A DNA stretch of 64,000 nucleotides from Pomphorhynchus laevis (lineage: Eukaryota; Acanthocephala; Palaeacanthocephala; Echinorhynchida; Pomphorhynchidae): contig WNNJ02002780.1 in NCBI GenBank assembly GCA_012934845.2, forward strand, positions 1 to 64,000, in the 5' to 3' direction. The position numbers and the translations under genes are program-made. Under the pieces are notes generated by a model. The model did not search any database and had not been told where the DNA came from. It saw only the letters and a program-made list of their open reading frames with translations. Below are positions 53,698-62,734 of the stretch, in pieces (within the stretch, counting starts at the first letter, position 1; every line of letters starts with the position of its first letter).

Positions 53698-53738
53698 GTA
53701 AATTTTTGTATGTTTATCAGAAACCAAATTTTTTATCA

Positions 53739-53752
53739 GTCGTAAAATAACT
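53739..53752. repeat. Target-site duplication, right copy (A/B boundary)
   Basis: GTCGTAAAATAACT, identical to 50329-50342. It is followed at once by GATAATTTTTTTT, the 3' end of element B, so A and B share the same target sequence. Confidence 0.85.
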
Positions 53753-53827
53753 GATAATTTTTTTTTTACTAATTTACTTTTTTTTAAACCAATATTAATA
53801 CAATTAAAAATTACAATCATAAAGTTA

Positions 53828-53839
53828 CCCGCAAATGGG
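53828..53839 (-). other. 3' UTR stem-loop of element B
   Basis: CCCG-CAAA-TGGG on the plus strand is a four-base-pair hairpin with one G-U pair, within a conserved block TTACCCGCAAATGGGCC. Element F has the same block at 62731-62748. A conserved 3' UTR hairpin is a candidate recognition signal for the element's own reverse transcriptase. Confidence 0.45.
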
Positions 53840-53878
53840 CCCTAATATAAACATTAAATTTAAGACTTCATTAAAATC

Positions 53879-54342
53879 TCAGCTATCCGTAGCGGATCCA
53901 CGACTAATTTTCTCCGAATGGATTTGCTGTCCGTGCTCGAACCGGTGAAATGCAGAGCGGGGGCTGCGAAGACACATATAAGTTGATCGCGCAAGGGAGA
54001 AACTTATCCTTCGTCGGATAAGTGCGATACACGTCGCATAGTCTATTTCGCGCTTATTGGCCAACATCCTGGCTAATGCCTTCAGAACGCAATCTCCGGT
54101 CTTACCAACGCCTCCAGACGATGAAAACACTATCGGTGTGAATTGGGCCCTCTCCACAGTTACAATACGTTCAAGGTAACGGGCGTTTTTGCGCGACTCG
54201 TGATAGTTGTGGACTGATGAAGGCGATCTCTCAGAATAAGAAGCAGCATGACAATTGAATATAGCGACGTCCATAAAGACGCGCTCGCTTCGTCTTCCGA
54301 ACAGACCTGTGCACACGACATCAAGTCTCGCTTCACTATCTG
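53879..54342 (-). pseudogene. Retroelement B protein, C-terminal nuclease fragment
   Basis: About 154 codons homologous to the last part of elements A, C and D. It begins in SEARLDVVCTGLFG (RLD nuclease motif), then has FMDVAIFN, the YHESRKNARYLERI lysine/tyrosine segment, FTPIVFSSSGG and a terminal MCLRSPRS. The open frame extends upstream through AT-rich non-homologous sequence to 54457, but that part is not element coding sequence. RT and cysteine cluster are absent, so this is a dead 5'-truncated copy. Confidence 0.88.
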
Positions 54343-54360
54343 ATAATAATAAAAATAACA

Positions 54361-54412
54361 AGTAAAATAACTGATAATAAGATATCTGATAATAAGTAAA
54401 ATAACTGATAAT
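54361..54412. repeat. Doubled target motif at the B/C boundary
   Basis: TAAAATAACTGATAAT occurs at 54363-54378 and again at 54397-54412, 34 bp apart, with GATATCTGATAATAAG between. The second copy runs into the A-rich (plus-strand T) end of element C. The same sequence marks the A/B boundary, so this looks like repeated use or duplication of one insertion target. Confidence 0.75.
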
Positions 54413-54477
54413 TTTTTTTAATAAATAATTGATTTTTTTTGAAAAAAAAACAAACAAATATAGTTATACTATAAATT

Positions 54478-57400
54478 TTAGTTCATTGAGTTTGCAGGTC
54501 GATGTCGAGCAGAACGAGGACCGCGAATACACATCGAAATTGAACGAGCCAACTGAATTCCAATCTTTGACCGTAATTTTGTCAATTCTTCTGAGTAGGA
54601 ATGATTGTTTTTTATTGCCATCTTCTGTGCAATTCTCTGAATTAATTGTGCAGATGATTTTACTGCTCCACCGAAACATGATAACACGATAGGTGCGAAA
54701 TTCGCCCTCTATATGGCAGTTACTCTCTCTTGATACTTAGCGAATTTACGTGTTTCGTGATATGTAAAAGCAGCCCCAGCGGATTTCGAAAGGTTGGACG
54801 GAGCGAAAACGTTAAAAACGCAAGTATCAAATAAAGTTCGCTCAGAACGACTTCCATAAAAACCACAGCAGGCGATATCCAAACGTGCATCATGAGCGCG
54901 AGATGTAGATATGCGCTCGAAATGAATGCTAGAATTTACTGGCAGTAGTGTTGGCTCTTTTTGCACATTATCACATATTTCTGTCAAGGTTTTAGAAAAT
55001 ATATCACGAATTGAATCATGTCTTATCGATGGATGACCTCCGGTGGGACAGGTAAGTGAGTGAGCCAGAGAATTATGTTCACCGCAGGGGCAATGAGAGG
55101 GCGCGTCTAGTGGTAGTCTATGATATCGAGCTGCAAGTGCGTCACGAAATTCTACATTGCTAACTCGAGTCCAACGATCACTCGTAGGATATGTGGAGAG
55201 CCATGACGAGGCACCTTTGACTTGTAGATGTTCCATAATACGTAACAAATTGTCACCAACATTAGCTACTCGATCTCTAAGCAATGACTTTTGAATATCA
55301 ATCTTTGAAGTGCCTATAAGGGCAATGCGTTTGGATTGTTCAGTCCTTAAGTCCACACCGTATAAGCCATTTAAATAAGGAGTGCATATATCTTTTGAGC
55401 TTTTAAACTCTTCTATCGCAGTAAAACGTGGGTCAGCAATACCTAGACCACCTAGTCTTATCGGAAGGATAAATAACGGCCATAAATAATCGTCGTCAGG
55501 CAATTTCAAATTAAAAAGCTTATCAAAACGCTTCTGAATGGTGTCATAGAGATCATCGAAACTACCAATTGAACAGTTTGTGGTTCTTTGCAAGTGAATC
55601 CATTTATGCTGAAGCGATCTGGTCATACTAGTATAGCTTATCTGCAAATCAAGAATACCCACGTCAGCAAGACGATTTACTAATGAGCAATAATTAGAGA
55701 TCTTTTGTTCCGTAGTTTTATTTATATAATCATCTGTTCCAATAGGAGCACCGAGTACTAACGTGCCATCGACAACAATGTCGATTCCCGTTTCATTAAA
55801 AAGTTAGCGGGTACTATCTGCATTTTCGGGACTAGTTAGTAGAACGCATTTGTTGCTGTTGACATGAAATCCGAAAGCACGGCCGTAGTCACACAAGAAT
55901 TTGAAAGCCTTGTAAATTTGCACAGGTTCGCCGATTAAATTGCCATCATCCGCGTACCAGAATTGGTTGATGTTAGGAAACTCCTCAGTAATGTTCAACA
56001 ATAATGGCAGGGTTGCTACGGCAAAAGCTGGCATAGCAAGTACATCACCTTGCGTAAATCCCTCTTGGGATTTGATGAAACTATCACCAGTTGAAAAATT
56101 TGAAGGGTTATCGTAAAAATTGTGTAGTATAGTAGACATAGAGGGACAAATGCGTGATATATTAGCGAGAGCTGCCTTTCGATTTATTCTGTTAAATGCA
56201 TTATCTGCATCAACAGTGAGAAGAACTGCATCAGGATCTTTTAACAGGCATTCGCGAACTGCGTGCGTGACGCACTCCACTCCAGCTCGTTGACCAGCGC
56301 ACATTTGCAACCGTCCGCACACTTCTTGAATATCATTGGAAATTATAGAAAGAATGGCTTTCGACATTATTCTCCTACTAACGTCGCCAATACCAATAGG
56401 CCTTATTCCCGATTTTTTGGATAAGGCTATTAATCTGCTTGAAGCCAATACATTTATAACATTAGTAGGCATAAGCTCAGTAGCTAAAGATTTTGCGAAC
56501 GTTGACAAAACTTTAGTCAATTCAGCAGATTCGTGACCAAACTTAGTTAACATCTGTAGCCATGACTGTGCATCGATGCCGGAGGGACCTGCTCCACCTT
56601 TAACACGTTTAGCCATACGAATTATCAATTCACTATCGATTGAATCAAAAATCACAGGGTGAAAATTTGGAACTGTGATTGGGAAAGACCAGTTAACAGC
56701 ATGAGGAACTAATGGGCTCGGTACAGGGTGCTTGTCGAGTAATAATTCCCGAACAGTTTTAGAACCAATCACATCATCTGGTTGCAAAGGAACGCCATCA
56801 TAAGAATCGTTGTCTAGAAGATGCATTGCTGTGTTCAGTCGAGAGCTTTCAACCAATGAGACGAATTTTTTGCGCCAATCTCTTGACTTCGAAGGTTGAA
56901 TTTTTAAGGCTTTCATATTTTGAAGGGCCGAGGCTTCAGCGTATAATCCAGCATAGTCATTATTGAACCACATGTCCAATCGTCGGGATAAAGTTGATTT
57001 CAATGATTTGGGAGATTGACGAGAATTACGTTGAAGAATAAGATGTCCAAAGATGATGTACTTAGTAAAAGTTTCCGAATTAGTGAGTGAATCCCTAAAT
57101 ATGCGTGCAAGTTCTGATATAAATTGTTTGGACTCTGAACATTTTGGAAGTCGAAATAAGTTGGGTTTCCATTGTATGACGATCGAGAATATATCCTGTA
57201 TAGACAATACATCGGATTCTTGACGAGTATTCATTGTGTAATTTATATTTATATGGTTGTTAAGAGGACAATGCCGATGATCAGAGTTTTCACAATCTGA
57301 ATTCGGTTTACTCAATATGGATATAGCAATATTATTGGAAGCTGTTGCGGAGCAATTTACTTCACGATTGGAACAATTCACAGCTGAGCAATTCAAGCAT

Positions 57401-57498
57401 AAGATATTCTGCTTAGCACATCGACATCCTTTACATTTAGCATTCGGGCCGTTGCATGAACAGCATTTCAGAGTTGTCGCAGGCTTGCCCTTGGGCAT
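54478..57498 (-). pseudogene. Retroelement C protein: CXC-like cluster, RT, restriction-like endonuclease
   Basis: One continuous frame of ~1,006 codons from MPKGKPAT, interrupted only by in-frame stops at 55804-55806 (TAA) and 54709-54711 (TAG). The cysteines sit at exactly the same positions as in A and D (12, 13, 15, 22, 25, 27, 34, 37, 42). The RT has GGAGPSGIDA, GIRPIGIGDVSRRI, TVDADNAFNR, GFTQGDVLAM and catalytic YADD at 515-518. The C-terminal part has CPCGE...HSLTC, ARLDIACCG, LFDTCVFN and YHETRKFAKYQERV. The C-terminal ~70 codons after the second stop include CFGGAVKSS and MCIRGPRSA. Two point lesions in 3 kb indicate a fairly young copy. Confidence 0.9.
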
Positions 57499-57530
57499 TT
57501 ATTTTGTTTAAGAACAGAATTGAATTGCAC

Positions 57531-57550
57531 TGTAATTTGCTAGAACAGTT
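57531..57550 (-). promoter_or_regulatory. Conserved leader motif of element C
   Basis: On the minus strand AACTGTTCTAGCAAATTACA, matching the element A motif at 53679-53697. Here it lies 33 bp upstream of the start codon, between the minisatellite and the ORF. Confidence 0.5.
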
Positions 57551-57566
57551 ATAAATTTTAATAATA

Positions 57567-57690
57567 ATAATCGTTCTTCTATAATCGTTCTTCTATAATC
57601 GTTCTTCTATAATCGTTCTTCTATAATCGTTCTTCTATAATCGTTCTTCTATAATCGTTCTTCTATAATCGTTCTTCTATAATCGTTCTT
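57567..57690. repeat. 14-bp minisatellite in the leader of element C
   Basis: Eight perfect copies of ATAATCGTTCTTCT plus a partial ninth. It lies between the ACTGTTCTAGCAAATTACA motif and a TGTATGTTATTTTATTGTA block (from 57691). Element D has a 17-bp minisatellite in the corresponding place. Both contain TAATCG. Confidence 0.95.
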
Positions 57691-57758
57691 TGTATGTTAT
57701 TTTATTGTATGTTATTTTATCTCAAATGTAAGATGTTGTAATCAAGAAAATTTTTACT

Positions 57759-57774
57759 TTAAATAACTGATAAT
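57759..57774. repeat. Target motif at the C/D boundary
   Basis: TTAAATAACTGATAAT, followed by the T run that is the 3' end of element D. It differs at one base from the motif at the A/B and B/C boundaries. Confidence 0.75.
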
Positions 57775-57873
57775 ATTTTTTTTAAGAATAATAACTTTAT
57801 TGAAAAAGAAAAGTAAATTTTACAGAAATTAGGTTCCCGTCGCGCATTCGCAGACATAGTGAAGAAGACATAA

Positions 57874-60800
57874 TTAGACTTCGAGCACAGCGCAAAACTC
57901 GCTGTGGTGGGTAGTCATAAGATTAATAGGTTTGGAACAGCTGGAACGTGGCGAGCGTAAGCATGCGGAAACTGATCGTGCGATTTCAAAACTGATGTCT
58001 CGTTTCATCTTTATGGCTAGATCAGGATAAGAACGCGTTGACCGATGCGTCAGTTTTGAAGACGTGGTTTTGATTAATCTTTCCGCTTCAATGCCCATTC
58101 CTCCCGAAGTGGAGAAAATAAGAGGTATGAAAGACCCTCGTTCAACTAGCGCAATCCGTTCACTGTATTTGGCTTTCTTGCGACTCTCGTTGTATTCGAA
58201 AACAGACTCAGGCTTCCTTGATATGTTCGATTGAGCAGGTGCAGCAAATACATTAACATCAAAAAATGTTCGCTCAAATCGACTACCGTGTAGCCCGGAA
58301 CAAACTATGTCAAGACGCGCGCTTGGATCACGGGTTGTTGTTCGTTCGAAAGTAATATTTTCAGGAACCTCGGTTAGCTGAGGTTCGCAAGCTACGCCGT
58401 GAGATATGCGGCTAAGATAGTGTGAGATGATGTCGCGGACTGCATTATGCCGGATCGAAGGCAAAGCACCTCGTCTACATGATAAGGAATGAGCCACACT
58501 GACTCGAGTGCCGCAAATGCAGTTGCTAACTCCAATCTTAGGATCAGTATGTCCATACCTTGCGTTCAAAGCATCCCTGAATTCGTTCGAAGAAAGATGA
58601 AAATTTTCATGCTTGAGCGGAAGCGCATTTAACCACGAAGAAGCTCCACTGCGAGCAGCATGCGCGATCAGATTACTGGTTTCGGGTATCGCTAAGATCG
58701 GAATTTTAGAGAGGCGTTCTTGGTGAGATAGTGATCGTAGTGTCTTGATTTCGCTAAGCATAGTTTTCTGCCTCTCTCTTAGGCTATCGCCACCTGAACC
58801 AGAATTATAGGTTGAAATTAGCATGTTTGAGGATTTGCGTTCAAGTGTGGCTATGGTTGCAGGGTTCGCGATACCAATACCTCCAAATTTTAAAGGAGAG
58901 CACAATATTGACTTCCAGTCTTCATCGAGGTCCCAGGACACGAAGTTTGGGAGAAGCTGTATGATTAAAGTGTGTGACAGATCCGACCAGATAGTGGCTG
59001 AGCAGTCGCAGGTGCGCATTATGTGTGTCCACTTAAATTGGACGGAGTTGATTAATCCTGCAAAAGCGACATGCGGATCTACCTTGGCAACATAATCGAG
59101 ACGTAGCAGCATTGTGGTCCATGTAGACAGAAGTTTTGCGGTTGCTGCATTTACAAAATCGTTGGACCCGACTGGACTGCCGAGAATGATGATTCCATCG
59201 GTGGAAGTTTTTATTTCGGGGTCGGGGAGGTTCGATTGATCAATATGAAGGTGTGATAGGAGGTGAGACTTACGTGTGTTTACGAAATAGCCATACTTTG
59301 GTCCATCGGTATGAAGCACTTCCCATACCTGTTTCAAAACGTCAGTGGTCCCAATAAAGTTGGCGTCATCTGCATACCATTTTTGGAAGACCGACGGAAC
59401 TTTGCGTTGAATTGCTTTTATCAAAGGGAGAGAGGTCAGGGCGAAGCCAGCCATCGCAAAAGGATCGCCCTGGGTGAAACCTTCGGTGGAGTATAAGCTT
59501 TGACTTCCCACAATGAGTTGTGCAGGGTTTGCGTAGACATTACGAAGAGCCCGAGAAAGCGACGGGCATACGAAATCTATGTTGTGTAATGCCACCGCTC
59601 TGTTTGTTCGGTTGAAAGCATTTGAAGCATCGATTGACAAAATACAGCGATCGTCGTGACGGTTAAACTCATCTCTAAGTGTGCTGATGGCGACTTCGAT
59701 ACCGCCTTTTTGAGAAGCCCCTAATTGAACAGACCCAGCAACGTCCTGAATGTCATTGCGAACAATATCTAGAATGGCCCGGCTTATAATGCGTCTGACA
59801 GTATTGCAAATACCTATGGAGCGGATTCCTCCTGACTTTTTCTCTAAAGCAACCAGACGGCAAGCGGTGAAAGCATCTAAAGTTCCTGGAGTGAGTGGTT
59901 CTGTTGCGACGAAGATAGCGAATTTGGCAAGTGCTTTGGCTAAGCTGAGTGAGTTCGAATCAAAATCTGTCAGCATGTGAAGCCATGAGCGAGCATCAAT
60001 TCCGGACGGACCCGAGCTTCCTTTGGTTTTTTTACTCGATCTGATAATGTGTGTTTCGTCCAGAGCATAGAACCGGCTGAGATGATGTACTTTGGATCCA
60101 GGGAACGGGGTAGTCAAGAGGGTATCTGGATCAGCTTGATGTGCCTCGGGGTGTAAGTCTTGAAGCATTGATATTACTGAAGTGCCATCAATGATATGTT
60201 GTGGATGCAGGGCTTTTGTTTCAATCGTGTCTTCTAGCACAGTCGAGCTGGCTCTTATTTGGCTCTTTGTTACTAGGCCTTGATAACGTTTAACCCAGCT
60301 TCTCGGTGGAAGAGGCTTGCGGGATCCGAAATTACTTTGCAGATACAAAGCTTCGTTATAAAGAGTTTCGTAATCTTTATTTTGCCAACTGACTAATCTT
60401 CGCTCGAGAGTCTTGCGAATCAGCGAGATTTTTCTAGATGGTATTCTTTGCAAAATACAGTGAGAGAAGACCGTTGTTTTCTGTAGTAGTGTCCGAGTGT
60501 CGGCCTGGGCTTCTGAGGATTCCCAATATAAATTGGCCAGGATCTCGACTATTTTGTGACTGGCGGAACAACGTGGCAATTCTATTAGGTTAGGTCTCCA
60601 ATGAATTACTGCGTTAAATAAGTCGGTTATTGATTTAGGGGTGCTGGGTATTTCCTCGTTGAGAAAGTCATTCTGACAAGCATCCGTCGGTTGATTATCA
60701 AGTTGCGTGTTGGATTGAATTGTAGAGTCGATATTAGAGCTTTTGTTTCTGCATCTCGGTGCGCGGCAGTTAAAGCATATCTTGTTTGACTTAGCGCAGC

Positions 60801-60876
60801 GGCAACCTTTGCAGACGGCAGCGGGGCCGTTGCAATTGCAACACAAGTGCTTATCTGATGGTTGTCCGCGAACCAT
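57874..60876 (-). CDS. Retroelement D protein: CXC-like cluster, reverse transcriptase, restriction-like endonuclease
   Basis: An uninterrupted ORF of 1,000 residues from MVRGQPSD. CXC-like cysteines at 12, 13, 15, 22, 25, 27, 34, 37 and 42, then a ~200-residue region conserved with A (FNAVIHWRPNLIELPRCSAS, IPSRKISLIRKTLERRL) of unknown role. The RT has GSSGPSGIDARSWLHML, GIRSIGICNTVRRI, SIDASNAFNRTNR, GFTQGDPFAM and catalytic YADD at 501-504. Then come a CICG...HSLSC knuckle, RLD (Asp856), FFDV (Asp873), YNESRKKAKYSERI and a C-terminal VSACLRSPRSS. The spacing between the two nuclease aspartates (17 residues) equals that in A. All catalytic residues I can check are present, so activity is plausible. 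Confidence 0.92.
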   Translation of the reverse strand: MVRGQPSDKHLCCNCNGPAAVCKGCRCAKSNKICFNCRAPRCRNKSSNIDSTIQSNTQLDNQPTDACQNDFLNEEIPSTPKSITDLFNAVIHWRPNLIELPRCSASHKIVEILANLYWESSEAQADTRTLLQKTTVFSHCILQRIPSRKISLIRKTLERRLVSWQNKDYETLYNEALYLQSNFGSRKPLPPRSWVKRYQGLVTKSQIRASSTVLEDTIETKALHPQHIIDGTSVISMLQDLHPEAHQADPDTLLTTPFPGSKVHHLSRFYALDETHIIRSSKKTKGSSGPSGIDARSWLHMLTDFDSNSLSLAKALAKFAIFVATEPLTPGTLDAFTACRLVALEKKSGGIRSIGICNTVRRIISRAILDIVRNDIQDVAGSVQLGASQKGGIEVAISTLRDEFNRHDDRCILSIDASNAFNRTNRAVALHNIDFVCPSLSRALRNVYANPAQLIVGSQSLYSTEGFTQGDPFAMAGFALTSLPLIKAIQRKVPSVFQKWYADDANFIGTTDVLKQVWEVLHTDGPKYGYFVNTRKSHLLSHLHIDQSNLPDPEIKTSTDGIIILGSPVGSNDFVNAATAKLLSTWTTMLLRLDYVAKVDPHVAFAGLINSVQFKWTHIMRTCDCSATIWSDLSHTLIIQLLPNFVSWDLDEDWKSILCSPLKFGGIGIANPATIATLERKSSNMLISTYNSGSGGDSLRERQKTMLSEIKTLRSLSHQERLSKIPILAIPETSNLIAHAARSGASSWLNALPLKHENFHLSSNEFRDALNARYGHTDPKIGVSNCICGTRVSVAHSLSCRRGALPSIRHNAVRDIISHYLSRISHGVACEPQLTEVPENITFERTTTRDPSARLDIVCSGLHGSRFERTFFDVNVFAAPAQSNISRKPESVFEYNESRKKAKYSERIALVERGSFIPLIFSTSGGMGIEAERLIKTTSSKLTHRSTRSYPDLAIKMKRDISFEIARSVSACLRSPRSSCSKPINLMTTHHSEFCAVLEV

Positions 60877-60889
60877 ACGTTAAACCAAA

Positions 60890-60909
60890 TGTAATTTGCT
60901 TCAGAATTG
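60890..60909 (-). promoter_or_regulatory. Weaker copy of the leader motif, element D
   Basis: On the minus strand CAATTCTGAAGCAAATTACA, sharing GCAAATTACA with the motif in A and C. It lies 14 bp upstream of the start codon of D. Confidence 0.35.
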
Positions 60910-61063
60910 TAATTTTTAAAGGTGTAGTTAAGTTTGTTGTTTTAGTCGATTAGTGAAAAAGTCGATTTGCTTCTGTTTGTTATCTTCTCGTTGATGATAT
61001 CTCTTGTAAGTATTTAGCAATCAAGACAATTTTAGCTAGTAACTTGTACACTATAATAATAAT

Positions 61064-61318
61064 CTTGTAATCGAATTTATCTTGTAATCGAATTTATCTT
61101 GTAATCGAATTTATCTTGTAATCGAATTTATCTTGTAATCGAATTTATCTTGTAATCGAATTTATCTTGTAATCGAATTTATCTTGTAATCAAACTTATC
61201 TTGTAATCGAATTTATCTTGTAATCGAATTTATCTTGTAATCGAATTTATCTTGTAACCGAATTTATCTTGTAATCGAATTTATCTTGTAATCGAATTTA
61301 TCTTGTAATCGAATTTAT
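61064..61318. repeat. 17-bp minisatellite in the leader of element D
   Basis: Fifteen copies of CTTGTAATCGAATTTAT in perfect register, with only two slightly changed copies (CAAACTTAT and AACCGAATT variants). It ends 16 bp before the TGTATGTTATTTTATTGTA block. Unit length and sequence differ from the minisatellite of element C, but position and the TAATCG core are shared. Confidence 0.95.
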
Positions 61319-61398
61319 TGTATTTACTTTAGATTGTATGTTATTTTATTGTAAGTAGTTTATTAAGCAGCCAAGAAAGTTCAAACTCATAATACTAT

Positions 61399-62438
61399 AT
61401 TTTTTTTTAATATTTTTTTATTATAAAAATAAACAACAAATACACATAATATCCTTAAATTTGTTTGCTTTTTGATCAGTCATTGATGTAAATCTTAGAC
61501 GCTTGCCCATCTTTTACTATGTTTGATAATACTGTGCTTGTTCGTTTATTCTAAGCCTTGTAGCACGTATACAAACCGATGCACTAACTGCAATGGCGAC
61601 ACTGATTTTTGATTTCAGCCTAGAAATACATTCGCTGTATGCAAGCTTATTACGATCAGCAGATTTGGCTGCTATCCATTTTAGTATTTTATCTGTCTCA
61701 GGTCCAATACCACCTGACGTAGAAAATATAAGAGGAAAGAAAGTACCTCTTTCTATATCTGCAATTCGTTCACCGTACTTTGCATATTTCCGCTGTTGAT
61801 GGTATATATGGCATTCGAGAGGAGTTTTGCAAGAGTATGTAGGTGCCAAAGAGCTGTAAATACATATGTCCAAAAAGGATCGCACCATATTTCCTCCGAA
61901 AATTCCTCTACAAGCTATATCAGACCGCGCTTGATCATCAGAGCAGGTTGTTGGCTTATTAAATACGTAGTTGTTTGGTATAGATCGTAAACATGGCTCA
62001 ATTTGCACGTCACAGCATACCCCTACAAGTTCCTTAGCTACAATGTCTCTCACTAAGTTATGTCTGATAATAGTCATGGCACCAGTATGACATGACAATG
62101 CATGAGAAGTTGTAAAGTAAGAACCACAAGCACATTTTAGTGATGTTTCGCTTACTTTTAGATTGTATCTTGCGCATATTGCGTCTTGGAACTCTTGTGA
62201 ATTTAGCCTCATATGTCTCATTCGGGTTGGTTTGGTACATAACCACGAAGATGCTCCCTTGTCCGAAGCAAACTTTATTGAATTTTGTAGATCTAATATT
62301 AATTCCATGCGAATGGCTTCACTTTCTAATGATGCAATGACCATCTTTTCTTGTTTAATCAACTTTGCTGCTTGATTTTGAGAGGTTATAAGCTGATCTC
62401 CCACTTCTTCTAGTAACCATTGGGTATACAGCAGGTAA
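61399..62438 (-). mobile_element. RLE-type retroelement E, 5'-truncated
   Basis: Only the C-terminal third of the coding region, the 3' UTR and an A-rich end remain. The 3' end lies at the T run near 61,400; the shared target motif is not recognisable at this D/E boundary. The 5' break at 62,421-62,453 joins a fragment of a different LINE through a 15-bp direct repeat. Confidence 0.8.
61517..62438 (-). pseudogene. Retroelement E protein, C-terminal fragment (knuckle and nuclease)
   Basis: About 300 codons, uninterrupted, homologous to the end of A, C, D and F: KGASSWLCTKP, CACGSYFTTSHALSC, IRHNLVRDI, ARSDIACRGIFGG, FLDICIYSS, YHQQRKYAKYGERI, FFPLIFSTSGG and VCIRATR. The nuclease motif is RSD where A to D have RLD, and F has RAD. 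The open frame continues to an ATG at 62605, but that upstream part belongs to another LINE. RT motifs of this family are missing, so it is a truncated copy despite its open frame. Confidence 0.88.
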
Positions 62439-62453
62439 TGGGTATACAGCAGG
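62421..62453. repeat. 15-bp direct repeat at the E/LINE-fragment joint
   Basis: TGGGTATACAGCAGG occurs at 62421-62435 and 62439-62453, 18 bp apart. On the minus strand it encodes LLYT twice and keeps the two unrelated RT pieces in one reading frame. It may be a joining scar or a slippage product. Confidence 0.8.
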
Positions 62454-62680
62454 ATCTCCACCCTGTTCACAATTCTCGCAGGCAACCCGAGGGACCTGAG
62501 AGAAGAGATCACAAAAGGAATGGAGATGCGGTCAAATGCAGCAGAAAAGTCAAGGAAAACAGCCACAACTAGACGATGGCTATTATCCCGACAAAACTGC
62601 TCCACCTCACCAACTGCTGAATGGACCTAGCGACCTTTGACGAACCCATGAAAGCTTGGAGGGATCAAATTACAAACTCA
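62439..62680 (-). mobile_element. Fragment of an unrelated LINE (reverse transcriptase palm)
   Basis: The minus-strand translation gives HGFVKGR, VHSAVGEVEQFCRDNSH, then AVFLDFSAAFDRISIPFV and SLRSLGLPARIVN. These are the RT motifs around the first catalytic aspartate of an APE-type LINE, different in type from elements A to F. One in-frame TAG follows KGR. It is more GC-rich than its surroundings. Only about 75 codons are present, cut at both ends. Its family cannot be settled from so short a piece. Confidence 0.75.
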
Positions 62681-62734
62681 TTTTTTTTTCAATAATAACA
62701 ATTTATTAAAATTTTAATTTGTACAATTAAGGTT

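Larger units (their letters stand above)
50343..53738 (-). mobile_element. RLE-type non-LTR retroelement A, intact
   Basis: A ~3.4-kb element in a satellite monomer, bounded by a 14-bp duplication. On the minus strand it has a leader of about 190 bp, one long ORF, a 112-bp 3' UTR and an A-rich 3' end (T run on the plus strand near 50,349). It has the R2-group layout: N-terminal DNA-binding cysteines, a central RT, and a C-terminal zinc knuckle with a restriction-like endonuclease. No break is visible in the ORF, so the copy may be recent and capable of movement. Confidence 0.88.
53753..54342 (-). mobile_element. RLE-type retroelement B, 5'-truncated
   Basis: Only the 3' ~590 bp of an A-like element remain: the end of the nuclease region, a 126-bp 3' UTR and an A-rich tail next to the TAAAATAACTGATAAT target (53743-53758). 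The 5' break is at about 54,342, where target-like AT sequence takes over. 5' truncation is the usual outcome of incomplete target-primed reverse transcription. Confidence 0.85.
54413..57758 (-). mobile_element. RLE-type retroelement C, full length with two nonsense codons
   Basis: It lies between target motifs at 54397-54412 and 57759-57774. On the minus strand it has a leader with a 14-bp minisatellite, a single ~1,006-codon coding region and a short (~65 bp) 3' UTR. The coding sequence is clearly diverged from A and D, so it is a separate family using the same target. Confidence 0.87.
57775..61375 (-). mobile_element. RLE-type retroelement D, intact
   Basis: A ~3.6-kb element on the minus strand with an intact 1,000-codon ORF, a 99-bp 3' UTR ending in an A-rich stretch at the shared target, and a ~500-bp leader holding a 17-bp minisatellite. 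The 5' end is placed near 61,375, after the TGTATGTTATTTTATTGTA block (61335-61353) that also marks the leaders of A and C; that limit is approximate. Confidence 0.85.

Noticed and set aside
54343-54457. N-terminal extension of the element B frame (lysine- and tyrosine-rich)
   Set aside because: It is AT-rich junction and target sequence read in an open frame, with no homology to the elements.
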